From Geodermatophilaceae bacterium URHB0062 (lineage in GTDB: Bacteria > Actinomycetota > Actinomycetes > Mycobacteriales > Geodermatophilaceae): DNA of 64,000 bases. Where the stretch lies: NCBI GenBank assembly GCA_000620185.1, contig KK211086.1, positions 531,331-595,330 on the forward strand, read 5' to 3'. The notes under the pieces were generated by a model. It had not been told where the DNA came from, did no database searches, and saw nothing but the letters and a program-made list of their open reading frames with translations. Numbering within the stretch: the first letter of the stretch is position 1; each line of letters begins with the position of its first letter. The position numbers and the translations under genes are program-made. This document shows positions 19,227 to 26,930 of this stretch, piece after piece.

Positions 19227-19589
19227 TCAGAAGACCAGGCAGAAGGGGTGACCGGCGGGGTCGGCGAAGACGCGGAAGCCCTTCTCGTGCTCGCTCGGCG
19301 GCAGGCGGGCCGCGCCCAGGGCCAGCACCGCCCGTTCGGCGGCGTCGACGTCCTCGACGCGGATGTCGACGTGCAGCTGCTGCGGATGACCCGGGTCCGG
19401 CCAGACCGGTGCGAGGTAGGGCGTGGCCCGCTGGAAGGCCAGCTCCCGCATGCCCGGCTCGCGGCCGATCACCACCCAGTCGCCGTCGGTGTCCTCGTTG
19501 ACCCGCATGCCGAGGACCTGCGCGTAGAACGCGGCCAGTGCGCGCGGGTCGGGGCAGTCGAAGACCGTCTTCTCCAGCCGCCCGATCAT
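19227..19589 (-). CDS. VOC (glyoxalase-like) family protein
   Basis: The 120-residue product has the vicinal-oxygen-chelate fold pattern: TVFDCPDPRALAAFYAQVLGM at the N-terminus, HVDIRVEDVDAAERAVLALGA in the middle and FRVFADPAGHPFCLVF at the C-terminus. Function is not predictable; many such proteins are small-molecule binding or resistance proteins. The ATG overlaps the mogA stop (ATGA on the - strand), so it is the last gene of the moe-moa-mog run. Confidence 0.85.
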   Translation of the reverse strand: MIGRLEKTVFDCPDPRALAAFYAQVLGMRVNEDTDGDWVVIGREPGMRELAFQRATPYLAPVWPDPGHPQQLHVDIRVEDVDAAERAVLALGAARLPPSEHEKGFRVFADPAGHPFCLVF

Positions 19590-20083
19590 CGGTGGTCGCC
19601 GCCGCGGAGCTGGCTGACGACGTGGGGCAGCAGCGGCCCGAGCACGGTGAGCGCGTCCCGGACCCCGCCGGTCGACCCGGGCAGATTGACGATCAGCGTG
19701 CGGCCCGCCGTCCCGGCCAGCCCGCGGGACAGCACCGACGTCGGCACCCCGTTCTCGGCGCCGTACCGGCGGACCGCCTCGGCGATGCCCGGCGCCTCGC
19801 GCTCCAGGACGCCGCGCGTCGCCTCGGGGGTGACGTCGGTGGGGGACAGGCCGGTGCCGCCGGTGGTGAGGACGACGTCGGCGCCGGACGCGACCGCCTC
19901 CCGCAGCACCTCGACGAGCATGCCCACGTCGTCCTCCCGCACGTGCGGTCCGTCGACCGTGAAGCCGAGCTCGCGCAGGCCGTTCGCGAGCGTCTGTCCG
20001 CTGCGGTCCTCGTACACGCCGGCGGCGGCCCGGTTGGAGGCGGTGACGACGACGGCGCGCGCACCGGCGGGGAGCTCGCTCAT
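19586..20083 (-). CDS. mogA: MogA/MoaB-type molybdopterin adenylyltransferase
   Basis: MogA adenylylates molybdopterin before metal insertion by MoeA. The family motif TTGGTGLSPTDVTPEAT lies at about residues 73-89, and NLPGSTGGVRDAL near the C-terminus lines the substrate site. The 165-residue length fits. MoaB and MogA are hard to separate by sequence, and the symbol follows the likely activity. Gene order moeA-moaC-mogA supports a cofactor operon. Confidence 0.88.
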   Translation of the reverse strand: MSELPAGARAVVVTASNRAAAGVYEDRSGQTLANGLRELGFTVDGPHVREDDVGMLVEVLREAVASGADVVLTTGGTGLSPTDVTPEATRGVLEREAPGIAEAVRRYGAENGVPTSVLSRGLAGTAGRTLIVNLPGSTGGVRDALTVLGPLLPHVVSQLRGGDHR

Positions 20084-20126
20084 CTCGTCGATCCCTTCTC
20101 CGCTGCGCGGTCGGCCGGCGGTCCGC

Positions 20127-20600
20127 TCATCTCGTCCATGTCCCGCTCTTGCCGCCGCTCTTGGCCAGCAGCCGGACGTCGGTGATCGACGCCCGGGGAT
20201 CCACCGCCTTCACCATGTCGATCATCGTCAGCCCGGCGACGGCGACCGAGGTCAGCGCCTCCATCTCCACACCGGTCCGGTCGGCGGTGCGGGCGGTCGC
20301 GGTGATCTCCACGGCGTCGTCGGTGACCTCGATGTCGACGGTGACGCCGTGCAGCGCGATGGGATGGCACAGAGGCACGAGGTCCGGCGTCCGCTTGGCC
20401 CCGGCGATGCCGGCGATCCGGGCCACGGCGACGGCGTCGCCCTTGGGCACCCCGCCGCCGCGGAGCAGCGCGACCACCTCCGGGCTGACCAGCACACGGC
20501 CGGCCGCGGTGGCCTCGCGGGCGGTCACCGGCTTGGCGCTGACGTCGACCATCCGGGCGGCGCCGGTCTCGTCGACGTGGGTCAGCCGCGGTTCCGTCAT
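20127..20600 (-). CDS. moaC: cyclic pyranopterin monophosphate synthase MoaC
   Basis: MoaC converts the MoaA product into cyclic pyranopterin monophosphate. PLCHPI at residues 76-81 and TMIDMVKAVD at about 123-132 are the diagnostic active-site blocks. ATG 20600 after GGAGGCTGCACG gives 157 residues. An upstream in-frame start at 20648 lies in a low-complexity repeat and was rejected. moaA is not in the window. Confidence 0.96.
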   Translation of the reverse strand: MTEPRLTHVDETGAARMVDVSAKPVTAREATAAGRVLVSPEVVALLRGGGVPKGDAVAVARIAGIAGAKRTPDLVPLCHPIALHGVTVDIEVTDDAVEITATARTADRTGVEMEALTSVAVAGLTMIDMVKAVDPRASITDVRLLAKSGGKSGTWTR

Positions 20601-20751
20601 CGTGCAGCCTCCGTTCGGCTCCGCGCTCGCTCCGCTGCTCGCTCGCACCTCGAGGCCGCCTCCGCGGTCGCTCCGCTCCTCGCTCGTTCCTCGCCGCGAT
20701 GCTCACTCCCTGTCGGCGGCCGCCTCGCTGCGATGCTCACTCGCCGTCGCC
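20601..20751. repeat. low-complexity GC repeat tract between moeA and moaC
   Basis: This 151-bp gap is built of short related words such as GCTCCGC, GCTCGCTC and TCGCnGCGATGCTCACTC. The last occurs twice (near 20688-20705 and 20727-20744). It contains no credible gene. It looks like a degenerate tandem array spread by slippage inside the cofactor operon. Confidence 0.5.
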
Positions 20752-21960
20752 TCACTGGAGCGCTCCTTCGATCAGCACCACGTCGACCTCGGCGCCGGCG
20801 GGCAGTTCGGTCACGTCCTCGGGGACGACGACGAGGCAGTTGGCGCGGGCCAGGTGCGCCACGAGGTGCGAGCCGGGGCCGCCGACCTGCGAGACCTGGC
20901 CGCCGTCGTACCGCCCGCGCAGGAACTGCCGCTTGCCGGCGGGCGAGCGCAGCGGTCCGGCCAGGCGGGCCGGGGCACGCAGCCGGTCGGGGGAGGCGTA
21001 CCCCAGGGCGCGGCGCAGCGCGGGGCGGACGAACACCTCGAACGACACGAACGAGCTGACCGGGTTGCCGGGCAGCGTGACGACCGGGATGCCGTCGACG
21101 GTGCCGGCGCCCTGCGGTCCGCCGGGCTGCATCCCCACCTTGGTGAACTCGACGGTGCCCAGGCCCGCGAACGCGTCCTTGACCACCTCGTACGCGCCCG
21201 CGCTGACACCACCGCTGGTGATCAGCAGGTCCGCCGTCGCCACCTCGGCCCGGACGGTGCTGAGGAACTGGTCGACGTCGTCGGGGACGAAGTGCAGCCG
21301 GCGCGCCTGCCCGCCGGCCTCCTCGACCGCCGCGACGAGCAGCGCGGAGTTCGACTCGTAGATCTGCCCCGGCCCCAGCGGTTGTCCGGGAGCGACGAGT
21401 TCGCTGCCCGTGGAGAGGACGAGCACCCGGGGGCGGCGGCGCACGGGCAGGCGGGTGACGCCCACCGCCGCGGCCAGGCCCAGCTGTGCCGCGCCCAGCG
21501 GGCTCCCTGCGTGGAGTGCCACCTCGTCGGCGGCGATGTCCTCGCCCGCGCGGCGCAGGTGGCTGCCGGCCGGCAGCACGCCCCGGATCTCCACGACGTC
21601 GGTGCCGGCGTCGGTGAGCTCCACCGGGATGACGACGTCCGCGCCCGGCGGCAGGGGCGCGCCCGTCATGATCCGGTGCACCGTGCCGGGAGCCAGGGGG
21701 ACCACGTCGGTGCGTCCGGCCGGGATGTCCTCGGCGACGGGCAACCGCACGGGCTCGTCCGCCGCCGACGCCACCTCGGCCCACCGGGCCGCGTACCCGT
21801 CCATCGCCGAGTTGTCGAAGCCGGGCAGCGCGACCCGGGCGGAGACGTCGCGGGCGAGCACCCGGCCGTGCGCCTCGGCGAGGGCGACGTCCTCCTCCGG
21901 CATGAGCGGGAGCAGCGCCGCCACGGCTGCCTGGTGTTCCTCGACCGTGCGCACGGGCAC
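20752..21960 (-). CDS. moeA: molybdopterin molybdenumtransferase MoeA
   Basis: MoeA inserts molybdate into adenylylated molybdopterin. The N-terminal block LPGFDNSAMDGYA, the motif VHRIMTGAPLPPGADVV, the central domain with LITSGGVSAGAYEVVKD and TLPGNPVSSFVSFEVFVRPALRR are all present. The frame is open far upstream but only as an antisense extension over the carbonic anhydrase gene. GTG 21960 lies 7 nt after a TATCGG -10 box; GTG 21954 is an alternative two residues shorter. Confidence 0.93.
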   Translation of the reverse strand: MPVRTVEEHQAAVAALLPLMPEEDVALAEAHGRVLARDVSARVALPGFDNSAMDGYAARWAEVASAADEPVRLPVAEDIPAGRTDVVPLAPGTVHRIMTGAPLPPGADVVIPVELTDAGTDVVEIRGVLPAGSHLRRAGEDIAADEVALHAGSPLGAAQLGLAAAVGVTRLPVRRRPRVLVLSTGSELVAPGQPLGPGQIYESNSALLVAAVEEAGGQARRLHFVPDDVDQFLSTVRAEVATADLLITSGGVSAGAYEVVKDAFAGLGTVEFTKVGMQPGGPQGAGTVDGIPVVTLPGNPVSSFVSFEVFVRPALRRALGYASPDRLRAPARLAGPLRSPAGKRQFLRGRYDGGQVSQVGGPGSHLVAHLARANCLVVVPEDVTELPAGAEVDVVLIEGALQ

Positions 21961-21967
21961 ATCCTGG

Positions 21968-21973
21968 CCGATA
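21968..21973 (-). promoter_or_regulatory. -10 box TATCGG for moeA (leaderless type)
   Basis: TATCGG on the - strand is followed by seven bases and GTG 21960, the spacing seen at other genes here. The divergent carbonic anhydrase gene begins 73 bp away. Confidence 0.4.
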
Positions 21974-22032
21974 CCTCCGACACCGGCCCGGGCTAGGGTC
22001 CCGGGCGGAGGACGGCGGACGAAGGAGATGGC

Positions 22033-22518
22033 GTGGCCGAGATCGACCGGATGCTCCAGGCGAACGAGGAATGGGCGCGGCGGTTCCCCGGCAGCAAGCC
22101 GGTGCGGCCGGCGCGGAGGGTCGCCGTCGTGGCGTGCATGGACTCCCGGATGCCGCTGTTCGGCATGCTCGGGCTCGAGATCGGCGACGCGCACGTCATC
22201 CGCAACGCCGGCGGGGTCATCACCGAGGACACGATCCGCTCGCTCACGATCTCCCAGCACGTGCTCGACACCCGCGAGATCGTGCTGGTGCACCACACCG
22301 AGTGCGGATTGATGGCGACCGACGACGTGAGCTTCGCCGACCTCGTCGAGCAGGCCACGGGCCGGCGGCCACCGTGGGCGGCGCGGGCGTTCACCGACGT
22401 GGACGACGACGTCCGCGAGTCGATGCGGCTGATCCGGGAGTCCCCGTACCTGCTCTCGCACGACGTGCGCGGCACCGTCTACGACGTCGGGACGGGGCTG
22501 CTCCGCGAGGTCGCCTGA
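22033..22518 (+). CDS. beta-class carbonic anhydrase
   Basis: Beta-carbonic anhydrases interconvert CO2 and bicarbonate with a zinc ion. Zinc ligands Cys35, His88 and Cys91 and the Asp37-Arg39 dyad are visible in VACMDSRMP and VHHTECG. The 161-residue length matches the small mycobacterial type (Rv1284-like). AAGGAG precedes GTG 22033. It has no obvious link to the divergent cofactor genes. Confidence 0.93.
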   Translation: MAEIDRMLQANEEWARRFPGSKPVRPARRVAVVACMDSRMPLFGMLGLEIGDAHVIRNAGGVITEDTIRSLTISQHVLDTREIVLVHHTECGLMATDDVSFADLVEQATGRRPPWAARAFTDVDDDVRESMRLIRESPYLLSHDVRGTVYDVGTGLLREVA

Positions 22519-22622
22519 CCTGCGGACGTAGCGGTGCGGCCGGAGTCGAGCACGCGCTGTAGTCGGCACCCAGGGACGGGCTTCACGTGTGAGTTGAGAC
22601 ACAGTTACTCTGCGCCGCACGT

Positions 22623-22636
22623 ACCGTGATCACGGT
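22623..22636. promoter_or_regulatory. 14-bp palindrome upstream of the S8 protease gene
   Basis: ACCGTGATCACGGT is a perfect 14-bp palindrome 28 bp before the protease start, in a 145-bp gap without genes. Its position fits an operator covering the promoter. No regulator is identified from the sequence. Confidence 0.45.
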
Positions 22637-22663
22637 CCGTGTCGGATTGCGAACGGAGTAGCA

Positions 22664-24316
22664 ATGCACTCACCCACGGGGCGACTCGGTCGCCTCCTCG
22701 CCGGTGCCGCGGTCATCGCCGCCACCGGCCTGATCGTCCCCTCGGCGGCCACCGCCGCACCGGCGGGGGCGACGGGACCCATGGAGAACTACCTCGTCCT
22801 CTTCAAGGGCTCCTCGAGCCCCGCGGACGCCGAGGCGATCGTCAGCCGCGCGGGCGGCACGGTCGTGAAGAACTACTCGCAGATCGGCGTCCTGGTCGCC
22901 CGGAGCGGCAACACCGCCTTCGACGACACCCTGCGGGCGAACAACAAGGTCGAGGGCGCCTCCGCCACGACGCGGTACGCCACCCGGGTGGACGGCACCG
23001 AGGTGGACGCGGCCGAGGCGCCGCCCGGCGACCTGCCCAACGCCCCGGCGACGGACTCGGACACCTTCTCGAGTCTGCAGTGGGACATGCGGCAGATGCA
23101 CACGCCCGAAGCGCACCAGATCACCGGCGGCAGCCCCGCCGTCGTGGCGGCCACCATCGACACCGGCGTCGACTACCAGCACCCGGACCTGCGGCAGAAC
23201 ATCTCCGACGCCGACAGCGCCAACTGCACCAGCGGCGCACCCGTTCCCGGTGCGGTCGCGGCCAACGACGACAACGGCCACGGGACGCACACCGCGGGCA
23301 CCATCGCCGCTGCGTCGAACGGCGCCGGCATCGTCGGTGTGGCGCCGAACGTGAAGATCGCCGGGATCAAGGCCGGCAACGCCGACGGCTTCTTCTTCCC
23401 GGAGGCCGTCGTCTGCGCGTTCGTGTGGGCCGGCGACCGGCACGTCGACGTGACCAACAACAGCTACTTCGTCGACCCGTTCCTCTTCAACTGCCGGAAC
23501 GACGCTGAGCAGAGGGCGATCTGGAAGGCCGTCCAGCGGGCCGTCCGCTACGCCATGAACCAGGGCGTGACCGTGGTGTCCGCGGAGGGCAACGAGAGCG
23601 AGGACCTCTCGCACCCGACGATGGACGTCACGAGCCCGGACGACCAGCCCACGCCCGAGCAGCGCGCGGTCACCAACGCCTGCGTCGTCCTTCCGGTCGA
23701 ACTGCCCGGCGTCATCGGCGTCACGGCCACCGGCAGCATGGTCCAGGACACCAGCGAAGGCACCTACGTCGACAACCTGAAGTCCTACTACTCGTCGTTC
23801 GGCATGAGCTCGGCCGACGTGGCGGCGCCGGGTGGCGACTTCTACTTCCGCGGCACCGACCCGGGTGCGCAGGCGGTGCAGGGGCAGATCCTGTCCACGT
23901 GGCCGGCGAACCAGCCCTGCACGCGCAACCGGAAGGAGGCGACCGGTGACCCGACCTACCCGACGGCCGTGTACTGCGCCATCCAGGGGACGTCGATGGC
24001 CAGCCCGCACGTCGCGGGCCTGGCCGCTCTGGTCATCAGCCGGTACGGCGACCTGAAGACGCCGCAGAACGGCAAGATGCGCCCGACCCAGGTCGAGCAG
24101 ATCATCAGCCAGACGGCGGACCCGCAGCCCTGCCCGACGACGCTGCCGGTCGCGAACTCCGGTTCGCGGGCGGGGCAGTCGTACGCGGCCGACTTCGTCG
24201 GTTCGCAGAGCGGAGCCCCGCAGAAGTGCACGGGCAACGGAGGCCACACGTCCTGGTACGGCCAGGGCCAGGTCGACGCGCTCGCGGCGGTGACCAACGA
24301 GAGGTCGAACAACTGA
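22664..24316 (+). CDS. secreted S8 family serine peptidase (subtilisin-type)
   Basis: A signal peptide (residues 1 to about 33: basic start, hydrophobic core, ATAAPAG cleavage region) is followed by an inhibitor-I9-like propeptide (YLVLFKGSSSPADAEAIVSRAGG). The catalytic domain has Asp166 in TIDTGVDYQHPD, His206 in NGHGTHTAG and Ser444 in GTSMASPHVAG. It is probably exported, autoprocessed and active outside the cell. Spacing between His and Ser is larger than in subtilisin, indicating insertions. CGGAGTAGCA provides the ribosome site. Confidence 0.95.
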   Translation: MHSPTGRLGRLLAGAAVIAATGLIVPSAATAAPAGATGPMENYLVLFKGSSSPADAEAIVSRAGGTVVKNYSQIGVLVARSGNTAFDDTLRANNKVEGASATTRYATRVDGTEVDAAEAPPGDLPNAPATDSDTFSSLQWDMRQMHTPEAHQITGGSPAVVAATIDTGVDYQHPDLRQNISDADSANCTSGAPVPGAVAANDDNGHGTHTAGTIAAASNGAGIVGVAPNVKIAGIKAGNADGFFFPEAVVCAFVWAGDRHVDVTNNSYFVDPFLFNCRNDAEQRAIWKAVQRAVRYAMNQGVTVVSAEGNESEDLSHPTMDVTSPDDQPTPEQRAVTNACVVLPVELPGVIGVTATGSMVQDTSEGTYVDNLKSYYSSFGMSSADVAAPGGDFYFRGTDPGAQAVQGQILSTWPANQPCTRNRKEATGDPTYPTAVYCAIQGTSMASPHVAGLAALVISRYGDLKTPQNGKMRPTQVEQIISQTADPQPCPTTLPVANSGSRAGQSYAADFVGSQSGAPQKCTGNGGHTSWYGQGQVDALAAVTNERSNN

Positions 24317-24331
24317 TCTGACGTAGGAGGA

Positions 24332-24362
24332 GGGGCCGGTCCCGCGTCGCGGGACCGGCCCC
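24332..24362 (+). terminator. intrinsic-type terminator after the S8 protease gene
   Basis: GGGGCCGGTCCCGCG and its exact complement CGCGGGACCGGCCCC flank a single T, giving a very stable hairpin 15 nt after the stop codon, followed by TTCG. It separates the protease from the rplM-rpsI unit. Confidence 0.8.
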
Positions 24363-24408
24363 TTCGCCGTCCTCCGGCAGCGGCGGCCGGCCGCGCCGAC
24401 GCGGCTGG

Positions 24409-24493
24409 TATCGTGATCGGCTGGCGCGCGCAAGCCGGCTGGTGCCCGCGTGTCGCACCGTCTCCCGTTCTCGGTGAGGCGAAACGACCAGCC
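24409..24493 (+). promoter_or_regulatory. candidate promoter and structured leader of rplM
   Basis: TATCGT (24409-24414) is a candidate -10 box. The leader that would follow contains GGCTGGT (24437-24443) complementary to ACCAGCC (24487-24493), enclosing a smaller stem GGTGC (24441-24445)/GCACC (24455-24459). The layout resembles the structured leaders found before r-protein genes, but no known motif was recognised and a -35 box is not clear. Confidence 0.35.
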
Positions 24494-24524
24494 ATCCCGA
24501 CGACCGACGGAGGACACGAGCGCC

Positions 24525-24968
24525 GTGCGCACGTACTCACCCAAGCCCGGCGAGATCGCCCGGACCTGGCACGTCATCGACGCCACCGATGTGGTGCTCG
24601 GCCGACTCGCCAGCCAGACCGCGATCCTGCTCCGCGGCAAGCACAAGCCCCAGTACGCCCCGCACGTGGACGTCGGCGACTTCGTCGTCATCGTCAACGC
24701 CGGCAAGGTCGCCCTGACCGGGTCGAAGCGGGACGACAAGATCGCCTACCGGCACTCCGGCCACCCGGGCGGTCTCAAGCGCATCAACGTGGGCGACCAG
24801 CTGCGCACCCACCCCGACCGCGTGATCGAGCGTGCCGTCAAGGGCATGCTCCCGCACAACACCCTCGGCCGGCAGATGCTCTCCAAGCTCAAGGTCTACG
24901 CCGGACCGGAGCACCCCCACGCTGCGCAGCAGCCCCAGTCCTTCGAGATCAAGCAGGTGGCCCAGTGA
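24525..24968 (+). CDS. rplM: 50S ribosomal protein L13
   Basis: L13 is an early-binding 50S protein. GTG 24525 after GGAGGACACG gives the standard 147 residues: [39 protein letters not shown], and the signature [21 protein letters not shown]. The stop overlaps the rpsI GTG. The in-frame start at 24450 adds non-conserved residues. Confidence 0.98.
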   Translation: MRTYSPKPGEIARTWHVIDATDVVLGRLASQTAILLRGKHKPQYAPHVDVGDFVVIVNAGKVALTGSKRDDKIAYRHSGHPGGLKRINVGDQLRTHPDRVIERAVKGMLPHNTLGRQMLSKLKVYAGPEHPHAAQQPQSFEIKQVAQ

Positions 24969-25384
24969 CCGCGCCCGCGACCCTGACCGACGCCGACGGC
25001 CGTCCCATCCAGACGGTGGGCCGCCGCAAGGAGGCCATCGTCCGGGTGCGTCTGCTCCCCGGCACCGGCCAGTTCAAGCTCAACGGCCGCACCATCGAGG
25101 AGTACTTCCCGAACAAGGTGCACCAGCAGCTCATCCGTGAGCCCTTCGTCATCCTTGAGAAGGGCGAGCAGTACGACGTCGTCGGCCTGCTGCACGGCGG
25201 CGGCGTCTCGGGTCAGGCCGGCGCGCTGCGCCTGGCCATCGCCCGGGCCCTCATCGAGGTCGAGCCCGACGACCGCCCGGCCCTGAAGAAGGCCGGCTTC
25301 CTCACCCGCGACCCCCGCGTCACGGAGCGGAAGAAGTACGGGCTCAAGAAGGCCCGCAAGGCTCCTCAGTACTCCAAGCGCTGA
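24965..25384 (+). CDS. rpsI: 30S ribosomal protein S9
   Basis: S9 contacts P-site tRNA with its C-terminal tail. GTG 24965, overlapping the rplM stop, gives 139 residues with [20 protein letters not shown], the loop [19 protein letters not shown] and the basic end [12 protein letters not shown]. glmM starts 15 bp later, an order shared with other actinobacteria. Confidence 0.98.
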   Translation: MTAPATLTDADGRPIQTVGRRKEAIVRVRLLPGTGQFKLNGRTIEEYFPNKVHQQLIREPFVILEKGEQYDVVGLLHGGGVSGQAGALRLAIARALIEVEPDDRPALKKAGFLTRDPRVTERKKYGLKKARKAPQYSKR

Positions 25385-25398
25385 CCGGCCGCCCTCCG

Positions 25399-26742
25399 TT
25401 GGGTCGCCTCTTCGGCACCGACGGCGTACGCGGTCGGGCCAACGCCGACCTCACGCCGGAGCTGGCCCTCTCGGTGGCGCGTGCCGCCGCCGGGGTGCTC
25501 GCCGACCGCGACGGGACCGATCGTCCCGTCGCGGTCGTCGGCCGTGATCCCCGCGCCAGCGGCGAGATGCTCGAGGCGGCGGTCGTCGCGGGCCTGGCCA
25601 GCGTCGGCGCCGAGGTGCTGCGTGCCGGCGTCGTCCCCACGCCGGCACTGGCCCATCTGACCGGTTCCACCGGCGCCGATCTCGGCGTGATGATCTCGGC
25701 CAGCCACAACCCGATGCCCGACAACGGCATCAAGCTGTTCAGCCGGGGCGGGCACAAGCTGCCCGACGCCGACGAGGCGCGGATCGAGCTCGAGATCGCC
25801 GAGGGCGCCTCGAGCGACCACCGGCCGACCGGTGGGGGCATCGGTCGCGTCCGCGATCTGCCGGGCGCCCTCGACGACTACCTGGGCCACCTGCTGTCCA
25901 CGCTCGATCAGCCTCTCGACGGCCTCCGCGTGGTCGTCGACTGCGCGCACGGGGCCGCCTTCGCGAGCGCGCCGGAGGCCTACCGCCGCGCCGGGGCCAC
26001 GGTGCACACCATCGGCTGCGAGCCCGATGGCTGGAACATCAACGACGGCGTCGGGTCCACCCACCTCGGGCCGCTGATCGAGGCCGTCCGGGCGCAGGGC
26101 GCCGACCTGGGCATCGCCCACGACGGCGACGCCGACCGCTGCCTGGCCGTGACCGCCGACGGCGAGGTCGTCGACGGCGACGCCATCCTCGCCATCTGCG
26201 CGATCGCGCTGCACGAGCGCGGTGCCCTCAAGGACGACACGGTCGTGGCGACCGTGATGAGCAACCTCGGCTTCCACCACGCCATGCGCGACGCCGGCAT
26301 CGCGGTGCAGACCACCGCCGTCGGCGACCGGTACGTGCTCGAGGCGCTGCGCACCGGCGATCTGAGCCTCGGCGGCGAGCAGAGCGGCCACCTGGTCTTC
26401 CTCGACCACGCCACCACCGGTGACGGCCTGCTGACCGGTCTGGCGCTGCTCTCGCGGATGCGCACCACCGGCTCCTCGCTGGCCGAGCTCGCCGCCGTCG
26501 TCCGCCGCCTTCCGCAGACGCTGGTCAACGTGCCGGTCCGCGACCGCCTCGCGGTGGCCGCGAGCAACGAGGTCGCCGCCGCCGTCAACGCCGTCGAGGC
26601 GGAGCTCGCCGACACCGGGCGGGTGCTGCTGCGGCCCTCGGGCACCGAGCAGCTCGTCCGCGTGATGGTCGAGGCACCCACGCAGGAACAGGCGGACGAG
26701 GTCGCCGCCCGGCTCGCGGACGTCGTCGCCCGCGTCGCCTAG
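25399..26742 (+). CDS. glmM: phosphoglucosamine mutase GlmM
   Basis: GlmM converts glucosamine-6-phosphate to glucosamine-1-phosphate for UDP-GlcNAc and peptidoglycan synthesis. The phosphoserine is in MISASHNP (Ser102), magnesium is bound by DGDADR (243-248), sugar binding uses GGEQSGH, and [12 protein letters not shown] is the phosphate-binding loop. The start is TTG 25399 ([12 protein letters not shown]), without a clear Shine-Dalgarno sequence. glmS, the preceding enzyme of the pathway, is next downstream. Confidence 0.97.
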   Translation: MGRLFGTDGVRGRANADLTPELALSVARAAAGVLADRDGTDRPVAVVGRDPRASGEMLEAAVVAGLASVGAEVLRAGVVPTPALAHLTGSTGADLGVMISASHNPMPDNGIKLFSRGGHKLPDADEARIELEIAEGASSDHRPTGGGIGRVRDLPGALDDYLGHLLSTLDQPLDGLRVVVDCAHGAAFASAPEAYRRAGATVHTIGCEPDGWNINDGVGSTHLGPLIEAVRAQGADLGIAHDGDADRCLAVTADGEVVDGDAILAICAIALHERGALKDDTVVATVMSNLGFHHAMRDAGIAVQTTAVGDRYVLEALRTGDLSLGGEQSGHLVFLDHATTGDGLLTGLALLSRMRTTGSSLAELAAVVRRLPQTLVNVPVRDRLAVAASNEVAAAVNAVEAELADTGRVLLRPSGTEQLVRVMVEAPTQEQADEVAARLADVVARVA

Positions 26743-26756
26743 AACGCAGTCGTCGC

Positions 26757-26860
26757 GACGAGTGGGGCCCGAAGGGTTCCGCGAGGAGCGACTCAACGGC
26801 TCCGCGCTGGTCGGGACGGCTCCTGATTGCGGTGTCGCCCGGAGGGCGACGGTGTCATCG
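26757..26860 (+). repeat. family-2 structured repeat, copy F
   Basis: This copy follows glmM. Hairpin one is GGGGCCC-GAA-GGGTTCC (26764-26780) and hairpin two is GTCGCCC-GGA-GGGCGAC (26834-26850), followed by GGTGTCATCG. Stem two differs from copies E and G at several positions on both sides, always keeping the pairing. Confidence 0.65.
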
Positions 26861-26917
26861 TCTCCCTCGTCCGGAGCGGTCGACCCGGATCCGGCCCGAA
26901 CCGGTCGTCGGCCCCGG

Positions 26918-26923
26918 TACCCT
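26918..26923 (+). promoter_or_regulatory. -10 box TACCCT for glmS (leaderless type)
   Basis: TACCCT is followed by seven bases and ATG 26931, with no Shine-Dalgarno sequence in between. This implies a transcript starting at or next to the ATG. Confidence 0.55.
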
Positions 26924-26930
26924 CGGCACA

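Noticed and set aside
18606-21059. An 817-codon + strand frame through fdhD, mogA and moaC
   Set aside because: It is a shadow of fdhD and of the - strand cofactor genes, low-complexity and without a credible start.
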